64,000 nucleotides of DNA from Flavobacterium limicola (GTDB lineage: Bacteria > Bacteroidota > Bacteroidia > Flavobacteriales > Flavobacteriaceae). The position numbers were made by a program, and so were the translations under genes. This document shows, one piece after another, positions 35,412-43,332 of the stretch. The DNA lies in NCBI RefSeq assembly GCF_003634755.1, contig NZ_RBXA01000001.1, positions 1,426,001 to 1,490,000 of the forward strand, read 5' to 3'. The stretch's first letter is position 1. Each line of letters begins with the position of its first letter. The notes under the pieces are model-generated. The model was not told where the DNA came from, searched no databases, and was given only the letters and a program-made list of their open reading frames with translations.

Positions 35412-36221
35412 ATGGGATTGTTGAAGAGAAATCCTTTCGGACACATATTATTTATAAAAAAATGGCTAATCCGAATCTTCGGAGCCATGACGCATAGACG
35501 GTATAGAGGATTTAATGAATTACAAATTGAAGGTTCAGAAATTATCAGAAATTTACCGGATACTAATGTACTTTTTATTTCCAATCACCAAACCTATTTT
35601 GCGGATGTAGTAGCCATGTTTCATGTTTTTAATGCAAGTTTGAGTGGTCGCGATGATACTATCAAGAATGTTTGCTATTTGTGGCAACCTAAAATGAATA
35701 TCTATTATGTAGCTGCTAAAGAAACCATGCAGGCGGGATTATTACCAAGAATTATGGCGTATGCTGGAGCAATTTCTGTAGAGCGTACCTGGCGTGCTAA
35801 AGGAGTTGATGTTCAGCAGAAAAAAGATATTAACCCGGATGATACTGAAAATATAAAAATAGCTTTAAATGACGGTTGGGTAATCACTTTTCCACAAGGG
35901 ACAACAAAATCGTTTAAACCGGTTCGTAAAGGAACAGCACATATTATCAAACAGCACAGACCTATTGTAGTACCTATTGTTATAGATGGTTTTCGTCGCT
36001 CGTTTGATAAAAAAGGATTACGCATGAAGAAGAAAGGAATCCTGCAATCTTTTATCATCAAAGAACCGTTGGACATTGATTACGATAATGATACCATAGA
36101 AGAAATTGTAGAAAAAGTGGAGTATGCAATTGAGCAACATCCTTCATTCCTAAAAGTTATTCCATCTGAAATTATAAAGGAGCAAGAAGAATTGAACCGA
36201 TTAAGAAAATGGGAATATTAA
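35412..36221 (+). CDS. 1-acyl-glycerol-3-phosphate acyltransferase-like protein
   Basis: This 269-residue protein has the PlsC acyltransferase motifs: NHQTYFAD (HX4D) near residue 60, then VERTWRAKG, and TFPQGTTKSFKPVRKGT corresponding to the substrate-binding FPEGTR motif. The first 30 residues are basic and may lie on the membrane face. The likely role is acyl transfer in phospholipid or another lipid pathway. The bulky insertion NVCYLWQPKMNIYYVAAKE suggests it is not the housekeeping PlsC, so the acceptor is uncertain. Confidence 0.85.
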   Translation: MGLLKRNPFGHILFIKKWLIRIFGAMTHRRYRGFNELQIEGSEIIRNLPDTNVLFISNHQTYFADVVAMFHVFNASLSGRDDTIKNVCYLWQPKMNIYYVAAKETMQAGLLPRIMAYAGAISVERTWRAKGVDVQQKKDINPDDTENIKIALNDGWVITFPQGTTKSFKPVRKGTAHIIKQHRPIVVPIVIDGFRRSFDKKGLRMKKKGILQSFIIKEPLDIDYDNDTIEEIVEKVEYAIEQHPSFLKVIPSEIIKEQEELNRLRKWEY

Positions 36222-36247
36222 AAAAAGAGGCAATTGCCTCTTTTTTT
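36222..36247. terminator. Bidirectional terminator
   Basis: GAGGCAATTGCCTC (36227-36240) is a perfect palindrome flanked by A and T runs, between the acyltransferase gene and the convergent membrane gene. Confidence 0.85.
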
Positions 36248-36878
36248 ATAAATCTATTTTCTTTAATTCTTTATAATTAGCATACAATCTTCGAAGTAGT
36301 ATACCATATAAAACTCTGTAAAAAAGCCATAGCAAACCGAATAATGCAATGCTAAAAATACTTAAGATGGCTATTGTTATTGCCATCACTTTGCTATTGC
36401 CATTAATTTGATTTTTCAAAGCATCCATTTCAGGATTATAAGCAAAAGCAATGATAAAACCAATAATCAAACCAAAAACAAGCATCGCTAAGTTATACCA
36501 AACATAATATTGAACCGTTTTACGAGTTTTGAGTATATCTTGCATCAATTGCTTGGTTGAAGCAGTGGTCGAAATCCGAATATAATTTTTGTAAAACAAA
36601 TAAATAAAAATCAATATCACTGCGTAATTAAAATAATTCAATACTTTAAAATAGGCAATTAGTTCTACATGCTTTATTTTCTTCAAATATTCATCTGAGT
36701 CATAGTAAGCGCTAACACAAGTCCATAACAATACCTCCAAAATGCTTATAATCAAAATCCACTTCACTATCGAAGATGATTTTTTATGAATCATTTTATA
36801 AATCTCGATTTTCGACACCTGCTCAAAAGAATTATCACTCTTTTGCCAGTCTTTTTTTAATAAATCCAACTCTTTCAT
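36246..36878 (-). CDS. Membrane protein coupled to the sigma-factor gene
   Basis: This 210-residue protein has a short cytoplasmic N-terminus (KELDLLKKDWQKSDNSFEQ) and about four transmembrane segments: WILIISILEVLLWTCVS, YFNYAVILIFIYLFY, NLAMLVFGLIIGFIIAF and MAITIAILSIFSIALFGLL. Its ATG overlaps the stop of the sigma factor gene by 4 bp, so the two are translationally coupled. The pair suggests an anti-sigma or sensor role, with the N-terminal soluble stretch as a possible sigma-binding region. No zinc or classical anti-sigma motif is seen. Confidence 0.75.
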   Translation of the reverse strand: MKELDLLKKDWQKSDNSFEQVSKIEIYKMIHKKSSSIVKWILIISILEVLLWTCVSAYYDSDEYLKKIKHVELIAYFKVLNYFNYAVILIFIYLFYKNYIRISTTASTKQLMQDILKTRKTVQYYVWYNLAMLVFGLIIGFIIAFAYNPEMDALKNQINGNSKVMAITIAILSIFSIALFGLLWLFYRVLYGILLRRLYANYKELKKIDL

Positions 36879-37378
36879 ACGCCTAATGGATTTAATATTT
36901 TTTTTAATTTCCCTTTGATTCTATTCATTTTCACCCTTGCATTTACTTCACTAATTCCTAAAGTTTCTGATATTTCCTGATAATCCTTATCTTCCAGATA
37001 CATAAATATCAACGCCTTTTCAATATCATTCAACTGGTAAACCGCTTTGTACATTAATTTTAATTGTTCTTCTTCTTCATAGTCATATTCCACATCATTC
37101 AGAAAATGTTGTCGCCCTTCAAATTCGATAGTATTTATGGATCGTTTTGTTTTTCGGTACAAAGTAATCGCCGTATTCAGCGCGACTCGATAGGCCCAGG
37201 TAGAAAATTTGCTGTCACCCCTGAATTTTGGAAAAGCCTTCCACAACTGTATCGTGATTTCCTGGAATAAATCCTTATGTGCATCATCGCCATTAGTATA
37301 CAACCTACAAATTTTGTGGATTATATTCTGATTTTCCTGCAACTGCGTTACAAAAGAATGTTCTAGATTATCACTCAT
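36875..37378 (-). CDS. ECF-type RNA polymerase sigma factor
   Basis: This 167-residue sigma factor has region 2 (NIIHKICRLYTNGDDAHKDLFQEI, then KFSTWAYRVALNTAI) and region 4 (LNDIEKALIFMYLEDKDYQEI, SETLGISEVNARVKMNRIK). The short linker and length fit the ECF group. Its targets are unknown. It is transcribed away from a repeat-containing intergenic region and overlaps the start of its downstream membrane partner, its likely regulator. Confidence 0.92.
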   Translation of the reverse strand: MSDNLEHSFVTQLQENQNIIHKICRLYTNGDDAHKDLFQEITIQLWKAFPKFRGDSKFSTWAYRVALNTAITLYRKTKRSINTIEFEGRQHFLNDVEYDYEEEEQLKLMYKAVYQLNDIEKALIFMYLEDKDYQEISETLGISEVNARVKMNRIKGKLKKILNPLGV

Positions 37379-37446
37379 ATATACGTTAGTAAGTCAATAC
37401 TGGTTTTTGTTACAAATTATGGGAATAAAATAATACTTCTCAAATT

Positions 37447-37605
37447 TATCATTACGAGGTACGAAGCAATTAGGAGCACAACACTAATCATTTCATAACT
37501 AATACTCGTCCCGCTGTACATTACAATCTTTATTTTCTGAAAAATCAAAAAAACAAAGGATTTCCATTACCATCGGGGCTAATTTACACCTTTATTTTTC
37601 AGAAG
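37447..37605. repeat. Interspersed-type repeat in intergenic DNA
   Basis: The stretch holds ATTACGAGGTACGAAGCAATT, CTCGTCCCGCTGTACATTA, an A/T-rich middle with AAACAAAGGATTTCC, and ATTACCATCGGGGCTAA. Sequences of this layout (ending in CATCGGGGCTAA) are dispersed through Flavobacterium genomes as far as I recall. No ORF is present in the 330-bp gap; the rest is the upstream region of the NDH-2 gene. Confidence 0.45.
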
Positions 37606-37669
37606 ATCATTTCCAAAGAAAACAAAAATTTCGATACTATTTGATGAAATGCAACAATAGAAAACTTTG

Positions 37670-37677
37670 TATCTTTG
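37670..37677 (+). promoter_or_regulatory. -7 box of the NDH-2-like gene
   Basis: TATCTTTG matches TAnnTTTG, 32 bp upstream of the ATG at 37709. Confidence 0.55.
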
Positions 37678-37708
37678 GTTTTTAACAACTTTGAACTTTT
37701 TTACAAAC

Positions 37709-39013
37709 ATGAACATCCCAAATTCAACTTTACCCAGAATAGTCATTATAGGTGGTGGTTTTGCCGGAATTGCATTAGCTAAAAAACTAAAAAATAAAAA
37801 AGTTCAGGTTGTCCTTTTGGATAAACATAATTATCACACTTTCCAACCTTTATTATATCAAGTAGCTACAGGCGGTCTCGAAGCCGGTTCTATAGCGTAC
37901 CCAATCCGAAAAGTGATCCAAGAATACGATGACGTTTATTTTAGACTCACCAATGTCCAGGAAATAGATAGTAAAAATCAAAAGATAATCACTGAAATAG
38001 GCGAATTAAAGTATGATTATTTAGTCATTGCCACGGGTTCCAAAACCAATTATTTTGGCAACAAAGAAATCGAGCGGAACAGTATGGCCATGAAAACTAT
38101 ACCGCAATCACTGAATATAAGAAGTTTGATTCTCGAAAATTTTGAGCAAGCCGTTTTGACTACCGATGTAGCCGAACAGAATAGTCTTATCAATTTTGTA
38201 CTCGTAGGTGGCGGACCAACAGGAGTAGAGCTTTCCGGAGCTTTGGCCGAAATGAAAAAAGCCATTCTGCAAAAAGATTATCCCGATCTTGATATTGCCA
38301 AAATGGAAATCAATCTGATTCAAAGTGGGGACAGGATTCTTAATACTATGAGTGAGAAATCCTCTCAAGCTGCCGAGAAGTTTTTAACCAGTTTGGGTGT
38401 GAAAATCTGGAAAAACGTTCGTGTCACTAATTATGATGGACGAACTATAACCACAAATTCCGATTTGACATTTGAAACCGCCACCGTAATCTGGACAGCA
38501 GGCGTTCAGGGTGCTCTTATTGCGGGATTGGATGGAAAATCCTTGGTAGAAAAAGTAGAACGCATACGTGTCAATGAATTCAATCAAGTAGTGGGCTATG
38601 AAAACATTTTTGCAGTAGGCGATATTGCTTCTATGGAATCCGAAACCTATCCGCAAGGACATCCCATGATGGCGCAACCCGCCATGCAGCAAGGGGAATT
38701 ATTGGGTGAAAATTTAATAAAATTAATTGAAAACAAACCCATGGAAGCTTTCGAATACAGCGACAAAGGTTCTATGGCAACTATAGGAAGAAATAAAGCC
38801 GTTGTCGATTTGCCAAATTACCATTTCAGTGGTGTTTTTGCTTGGTTTGTCTGGATGTTTGTACACTTATTTTCCCTTATTGGATTCAAAAATAAAGCTG
38901 TCGTATTCCTGAATTGGGTCTACAATTATATTCGTTTTGATCGGGAAGGAAGATTGATTATTAGACCCTACAAAAAGAAAAGTTTTACCACTTTTACAAG
39001 TGATGAAGTATAG
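37709..39013 (+). CDS. Type II NADH dehydrogenase-like FAD oxidoreductase
   Basis: This 434-residue flavoprotein has an FAD-binding GGGFAGIALAKK near the start, QVATGGLEAGSIAYP, a second Rossmann motif VLVGGGPTGVELSGAL for NADH, and FAVGDIASME before the C-terminus. The hydrophobic C-terminal stretch AWFVWMFVHLFSLIGF is typical of NDH-2 and would attach it to the membrane. It should pass electrons from NADH to menaquinone without pumping protons. I chose the ATG at 37709; an in-frame TTG at 37667 would overlap the promoter box. Confidence 0.92.
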   Translation: MNIPNSTLPRIVIIGGGFAGIALAKKLKNKKVQVVLLDKHNYHTFQPLLYQVATGGLEAGSIAYPIRKVIQEYDDVYFRLTNVQEIDSKNQKIITEIGELKYDYLVIATGSKTNYFGNKEIERNSMAMKTIPQSLNIRSLILENFEQAVLTTDVAEQNSLINFVLVGGGPTGVELSGALAEMKKAILQKDYPDLDIAKMEINLIQSGDRILNTMSEKSSQAAEKFLTSLGVKIWKNVRVTNYDGRTITTNSDLTFETATVIWTAGVQGALIAGLDGKSLVEKVERIRVNEFNQVVGYENIFAVGDIASMESETYPQGHPMMAQPAMQQGELLGENLIKLIENKPMEAFEYSDKGSMATIGRNKAVVDLPNYHFSGVFAWFVWMFVHLFSLIGFKNKAVVFLNWVYNYIRFDREGRLIIRPYKKKSFTTFTSDEV

Positions 39014-39081
39014 AAAATGATGCGTTATGAATTATAAGTTTTAAGGTCTTGTTCATAACTCATAACTCCATAACTAATCAT

Positions 39082-40143
39082 TTATAACTCTTTTTCTTTA
39101 TAATAATTCACCATCAAATTCACAAATTTGCTGTATCCTTCTATGCCGTCTTTTTGCTGGTTTACTTTCAGAAATTGATCGTAAAAAGCATGAAAACCTT
39201 TGTCGATAATCGTATCGTATTGCTTCCAGAAATGCTCACTTTCTTTATAATTTTTCAAAATGCCGGGATGAACAGTTTTTAATAATTGTTTGTAAATCGT
39301 TTCATTTCGGGCTTGCCAATTGCCTAAACAATAGCGTAAAGCCATGCTGTAACCTGAATATCGAATGTATAAATCATCATTTTTTACAGAAGCTAAAAAT
39401 CCAATAAAGTTGCATTCGCTTTCACTTGCATAACCCATCTGATGTGCTATTTCATGAGTGGTAGTCATTGGAAAACTATACATTGGGCCCAAATAATTTA
39501 CCTGCGCTTCATTGGTAAACGGATTGAGATAACCTCCAAAACCCATATAGGTCAAAGGCAAACTAATCAGTGATTTCTTGGTACTTAGCTTGGAATAGGA
39601 GAAATAAGGATGTTCAACAGATAAGTTTTTGTATCCATTCAAACTCATTTCAAAAACCTGCTCTTGCGAGTAGGGGAATACGACTTTCAAGCTGTCGTTT
39701 TTTGTAAGTTGGTAATGAACAGCATTGCTTTTAGCAATTATTTTTTTTGTGAAAGCCAACAAATCAACATCCGAATAGTCTTTTTGAATTTCCATTTTTT
39801 CAAAAAGCGGTTCGCGGTAATAATTCAATGCCCAAAGAACATGAAACAAAAAGTAAAAAATTGAAACAAAACTCAAGATGCTCAAAACAGTGTCTTTCCA
39901 TTCGGATTTCCAGGTTTTTCGTTTGTTCCAAATCCATTTTAAAATAAATAAAATAAGAATAAAATAAAGGCAGTCACCTACAGAAAAAGGAATTCTGCCC
40001 AAAATAGTTCTTGAAAATAGCGAAAGTATCGGATAAAAACCATTGCTGTACCAATCTTCTATCTGTTCCGGGTAAAAGGGAATTATTTGCAAAAGCAGAA
40101 TTTGGATTAATAGGAAGCAGGAAAGGAAATATTTTGTTTTCAA
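39082..40143 (-). CDS. DUF3810 family membrane protein with HExxH motif
   Basis: This 353-residue protein has three N-terminal hydrophobic segments (YFLSCFLLIQILLLQIIPF, VGDCLYFILILFILKWIW, TVLSILSFVSIFYFLFHVL) and a long extracytoplasmic part. That part contains HEIAHQMGYASESECNFIG, an HExxH zinc-metalloprotease motif with a downstream Glu. FPMTTT precedes it. The family is common in Bacteroidota and named DUF3810. A peptidase role is inferred from the motif. It is divergent from pepD. Confidence 0.85.
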   Translation of the reverse strand: MKTKYFLSCFLLIQILLLQIIPFYPEQIEDWYSNGFYPILSLFSRTILGRIPFSVGDCLYFILILFILKWIWNKRKTWKSEWKDTVLSILSFVSIFYFLFHVLWALNYYREPLFEKMEIQKDYSDVDLLAFTKKIIAKSNAVHYQLTKNDSLKVVFPYSQEQVFEMSLNGYKNLSVEHPYFSYSKLSTKKSLISLPLTYMGFGGYLNPFTNEAQVNYLGPMYSFPMTTTHEIAHQMGYASESECNFIGFLASVKNDDLYIRYSGYSMALRYCLGNWQARNETIYKQLLKTVHPGILKNYKESEHFWKQYDTIIDKGFHAFYDQFLKVNQQKDGIEGYSKFVNLMVNYYKEKEL

Positions 40144-40210
40144 TGTTTGAATTTTGGAAATGTAAATATAATTACAATATCAATTACTATCATACCGAAT
40201 TTAAACTTTG

Positions 40211-40218
40211 TAACTTTG
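40211..40218 (+). promoter_or_regulatory. -7 box of pepD
   Basis: TAACTTTG matches TAnnTTTG, 35 bp before the pepD ATG. Confidence 0.55.
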
Positions 40219-40252
40219 GGACTTGTAAATGTTAAACCTCAAACAAAAATAA

Positions 40253-41716
40253 ATGAGTCAGGAAATAAGAAATCTGGAACCAAAAGTACTTTGGAATAAG
40301 TTTGCCGATTTGAATGCCGTGCCTCGTCCTTCTAAAAAAGAAGAGCGTGTGATTGCGTTCATGAAAAACTTTGGCGAAAGCCTTGGATTAGAGACTTTCG
40401 AAGATGAAATTCGCAACGTAATTATCCGCAAACCGGCAACTGCTGGAATGGAAAACAGAAAAGCAATCGTGCTTCAAGGACATTTGGATATGGTGCATCA
40501 AAAAAATTCGGATACCGTTTTTGATTTTGATACACAAGGAATCGATATGTATGTTGATGGGGATTGGGTTCGTGCTCGAGGAACCACTCTTGGTGCTGAT
40601 AACGGTCTAGGAGTTGCGGCTATCATGGCAATTTTAGAAAGTACGGATATTCCGCATCCTGCTATTGAAGCTTTGTTTACCATTGACGAAGAAACAGGAA
40701 TGACAGGGGCGTTAAACTTAAAAGGAGGCATTCTGCAAGGTCAAATTCTTTTGAATATGGATACCGAAGAAGATGATGAAATCGACATTGGTTGTGCAGG
40801 GGGAATTGATGTAACGGCTACTGCTGAATACGATGAAGAAGAAACTCCGGAAGGATCTGTTGGATATACGATTACCGTAAAAGGATTGAAAGGTGGGCAT
40901 TCTGGAATGGATATTCACAAAGGATTAGGAAATGCCAATAAAATCATGAACCGATTATTGTTTGATGGTTTTGATAATTTTGGTTTGCAAATTTCTGAAA
41001 TTAAAGGAGGAAGTTTACGTAATGCGATTCCTCGTGAAAGTCAGGCAAAAGTAATTATTGCCGAAGTGTACGATGAAGCTTTTGTTTTTGACATGCAGCA
41101 AATTGTAAATGAAATCAAAACAGAGTTTAAAACAACGGAACCAAATTTAGAAGTTGTTTTTGAGAAAATGGAGGCAACTCCTGCTAAAGTAATGCCTACA
41201 ATTGCTCAGTTTTATTTTGTAAGATCGATGTATGCGGCACACAACGGAGTGTACAGAATGAGTGCTGATTTTGATGATTTAGTAGAAACATCAAATAACA
41301 TTGCCAAAGTAATTGTTGGAGACGGACAACTTTCAGTACAATGTTTAACGCGTTCTTCTGTTGAAACATCTAAATTTGATTTGGCTAATGCGTTGCGTTC
41401 CGCTTTTGAATTAATGGGTTGTGAAGTAGAATTTTCAGGTTCATATCCTGGTTGGACACCAAATTCTGAATCTGAAATTTTGGATGTTTTAGTTCCAATT
41501 TACGAAAAACAAAACGGTGAAAAACCAAAAGTAGTGGCGTGTCACGCCGGATTAGAATGTGGAATTCTGGGAACTAATTATCCGGATATGGATATGATTT
41601 CTTTTGGACCTACGATTCACGGTGCGCATTCCCCTGATGAAAGAGCTAGTATTTCTTCTTCTCAGAAATTTTGGAAATTTGTATTGGAAATTTTAGCGAA
41701 TATTCCAGTGAAATAG
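40253..41716 (+). CDS. pepD: Aminoacyl-histidine dipeptidase (M20 family)
   Basis: This 487-residue cytosolic metallopeptidase belongs to the PepD group of M20, which cleaves Xaa-His dipeptides such as carnosine. Metal-binding regions are GHLDMVHQKN (His, Asp), GTTLGADNGLGVAA (Asp), ALFTIDEETGMTGA (Glu-Glu) and LLNMDTEEDDE. The C-terminal CHAGLECGILG and GAHSPDERASI supply Glu and His. The dimerisation domain lies between about 210 and 390. Confidence 0.95.
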   Translation: MSQEIRNLEPKVLWNKFADLNAVPRPSKKEERVIAFMKNFGESLGLETFEDEIRNVIIRKPATAGMENRKAIVLQGHLDMVHQKNSDTVFDFDTQGIDMYVDGDWVRARGTTLGADNGLGVAAIMAILESTDIPHPAIEALFTIDEETGMTGALNLKGGILQGQILLNMDTEEDDEIDIGCAGGIDVTATAEYDEEETPEGSVGYTITVKGLKGGHSGMDIHKGLGNANKIMNRLLFDGFDNFGLQISEIKGGSLRNAIPRESQAKVIIAEVYDEAFVFDMQQIVNEIKTEFKTTEPNLEVVFEKMEATPAKVMPTIAQFYFVRSMYAAHNGVYRMSADFDDLVETSNNIAKVIVGDGQLSVQCLTRSSVETSKFDLANALRSAFELMGCEVEFSGSYPGWTPNSESEILDVLVPIYEKQNGEKPKVVACHAGLECGILGTNYPDMDMISFGPTIHGAHSPDERASISSSQKFWKFVLEILANIPVK

Positions 41717-41733
41717 TATTCAGTTATTGAAAA

Positions 41734-41808
41734 AGTGGTCAGTGTTCAGTTGTTTAGGAGTCAGTATTTATAACTGAACACTTCTTTTTAAACTTAACAC
41801 TGACCACT
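41734..41808. repeat. Palindromic intergenic repeat
   Basis: The left arm AGTGGTCAGTGTTCAGTT is answered by AACTGAACACT (41772-41782) and ACTGACCACT (41799-41808), separated by short AT-rich spacers. The whole can fold into a branched hairpin. It lies between pepD and a small convergent gene, and may serve as a terminator. GTCAGTG-type palindromes are common between Flavobacterium genes. Confidence 0.65.
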
Positions 41809-41813
41809 AATTT

Positions 41814-41924
41814 TTAGTCTCTTTTAGGAGCGTTCTTCTTGTCTCTCTTTTCTTCTTTCTTTTCTTTAGCCGTCTTCAAAGGCTCTTTTTTAGCAGTTTT
41901 TTTTGCGTCTTGACTTTTTGCCAT
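41814..41924 (-). CDS. Small lysine-rich protein, 36 residues
   Basis: ATG at 41924 to TAA encodes 36 residues starting AKSQDAKKTAKKEPLK and ending EKRDKKNAPKRD. About 42 per cent of residues are Lys and there are no hydrophobic clusters. Very small Lys-rich proteins of this kind recur across Flavobacteriia, and the frame ends exactly next to a repeat. It may bind nucleic acid or be a chance frame of A-rich DNA; I favour a real gene because of the ordered Lys/Glu pattern and the clean ATG. Confidence 0.5.
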   Translation of the reverse strand: MAKSQDAKKTAKKEPLKTAKEKKEEKRDKKNAPKRD

Positions 41925-42000
41925 GATATAGATATTTAGGTTATGTTTTTAATTCTTGATTCAGGTAAATGTATATAATATTTTTGATTTGTTTTAAATA

Positions 42001-42339
42001 TTATTTTAAAAAATCCCCATCGATGATTAATAATTCGACGCCATTAGCGGCTATAGACCGATGCGAACTTTCATTGTCTGAGACGATATAAGTCATTCCT
42101 TTAGAAAGTAGAACTTGTTCTCCAGATTCTAATTCACTAATAAGATTTCCTTCAAGACAATGAACAATATGTCCTTTTTGACACCAGTGATCTGCCAGAT
42201 AATCTTTGGAATACCTTACTTTACGAATTCTAAGTCCGCCTAATTGTATTGTTTGCCAATGTGCAATTCCTGTTGTTCCTATATGTTTAGTTTTTTCTAT
42301 TGAATCCCAATCAATAGTTTGGAAAGGTATATTGGACAT
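42001..42339 (-). CDS. DHCW-motif cupin-fold protein
   Basis: This 112-residue protein is a small single-domain cupin. It has the conserved YLADHWCQKGHIVHCLEG, where DHW-C gives the family its name, then LISELESGEQVLLSKGMTY and VELLIIDGDFL at the end. Cupins of this type usually bind a metal through His residues in the first motif. The substrate or role is unknown. It is transcribed alone. Confidence 0.85.
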   Translation of the reverse strand: MSNIPFQTIDWDSIEKTKHIGTTGIAHWQTIQLGGLRIRKVRYSKDYLADHWCQKGHIVHCLEGNLISELESGEQVLLSKGMTYIVSDNESSHRSIAANGVELLIIDGDFLK

Positions 42340-42478
42340 AGTTTCTATTTTTTTGAAGATTTAAATTTTGACTAGAACTTTAATATATTGACTTTAAAAT
42401 AAAATTCCCCAATTTCTTTTAGAATTGAGGAATGATTTAATTTGTAAAAGCTTGTTTACTAAGATTTAATTATATGTT

Positions 42479-43246
42479 TTATTTTTTCTTTAAAACTTTA
42501 TATTCTTCATAACAGCCACTGATGGCATCCATAATTTGTAAGTCGTTAGCTGTTTTTATAAATGATTCCGAGTAGTTGCAACGCTGTAAAATTTCAGGGA
42601 TTTCATTTTTATCAATACCTAAAAGTACGGCTATAGTTTCTCTGTCAAATTTTGATTCCAGAAGATTACGCACCGTATCATCTTTCTTCATTTCTTTGAG
42701 TTTTTTGAGCTCTTTTGGATTGTTACCAAAGAAATTATACAACATATCGGCTGGATTAAAGATAGAACCAAGAACTTTTCCAAACGCATTTGGAGAATAT
42801 TCTCCAGCTTCATATCCTTGAGTCAATCCGGAAATACTATAACGATAGTTTTCTCTTACAGGAATGATTTTAGTGTCAACTTCTAGATATCCGGTCAGAT
42901 TAAAAGGGCGGATGATCACTTCTTCTAGCGCAATGGCTTTTTCAGTAAGTTGTATTTTGGTACTTTTATTTTTGATCCAGTCATTAGTTACTCTAACACG
43001 AAGTGATTGAAATCCCAGACTGGTGATGTGAAGTGTGTCGTTAACTTGAACATCGATCTCAAAAAATCCTCTAGCATCAGTAGTTGCACCTCTTACTTTG
43101 TTGATGTTAATAATATTTACACTGGATAAGGGTTGTCTGGTAGTGTTGCTGATGATGATACCATCAACTTTTTGGGAAGGTTCTTTAACTTGCGCAAACG
43201 CTGTTGCGGATACTACTAAAAAAAAGAAAACTACAAAATATTTCAT
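42479..43246 (-). CDS. Exported protein with carboxypeptidase-like regulatory domain
   Basis: This 255-residue protein has a signal peptide ending TAFAQ, followed at about 28-105 by a carboxypeptidase-D regulatory-like domain (VDGIIISNTTRQPLSSVNIIN, GATTDARGFFEIDV, LHITSLGFQSLRVRV), the beta-sandwich that also precedes TonB-dependent receptors. The C-terminal half is helical, with KEMKKDDTVRNLLESKFDRET. There is no barrel. It is probably periplasmic or surface exposed; function unknown. Confidence 0.82.
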   Translation of the reverse strand: MKYFVVFFFLVVSATAFAQVKEPSQKVDGIIISNTTRQPLSSVNIININKVRGATTDARGFFEIDVQVNDTLHITSLGFQSLRVRVTNDWIKNKSTKIQLTEKAIALEEVIIRPFNLTGYLEVDTKIIPVRENYRYSISGLTQGYEAGEYSPNAFGKVLGSIFNPADMLYNFFGNNPKELKKLKEMKKDDTVRNLLESKFDRETIAVLLGIDKNEIPEILQRCNYSESFIKTANDLQIMDAISGCYEEYKVLKKK

Positions 43247-43332
43247 AAACTGATTTAAGACTTTAAAAGTAATAAAACAGGATTAAATATTTTGTAGTTC
43301 CAGTATAATTATAAGAAAATTAACAATACTTG

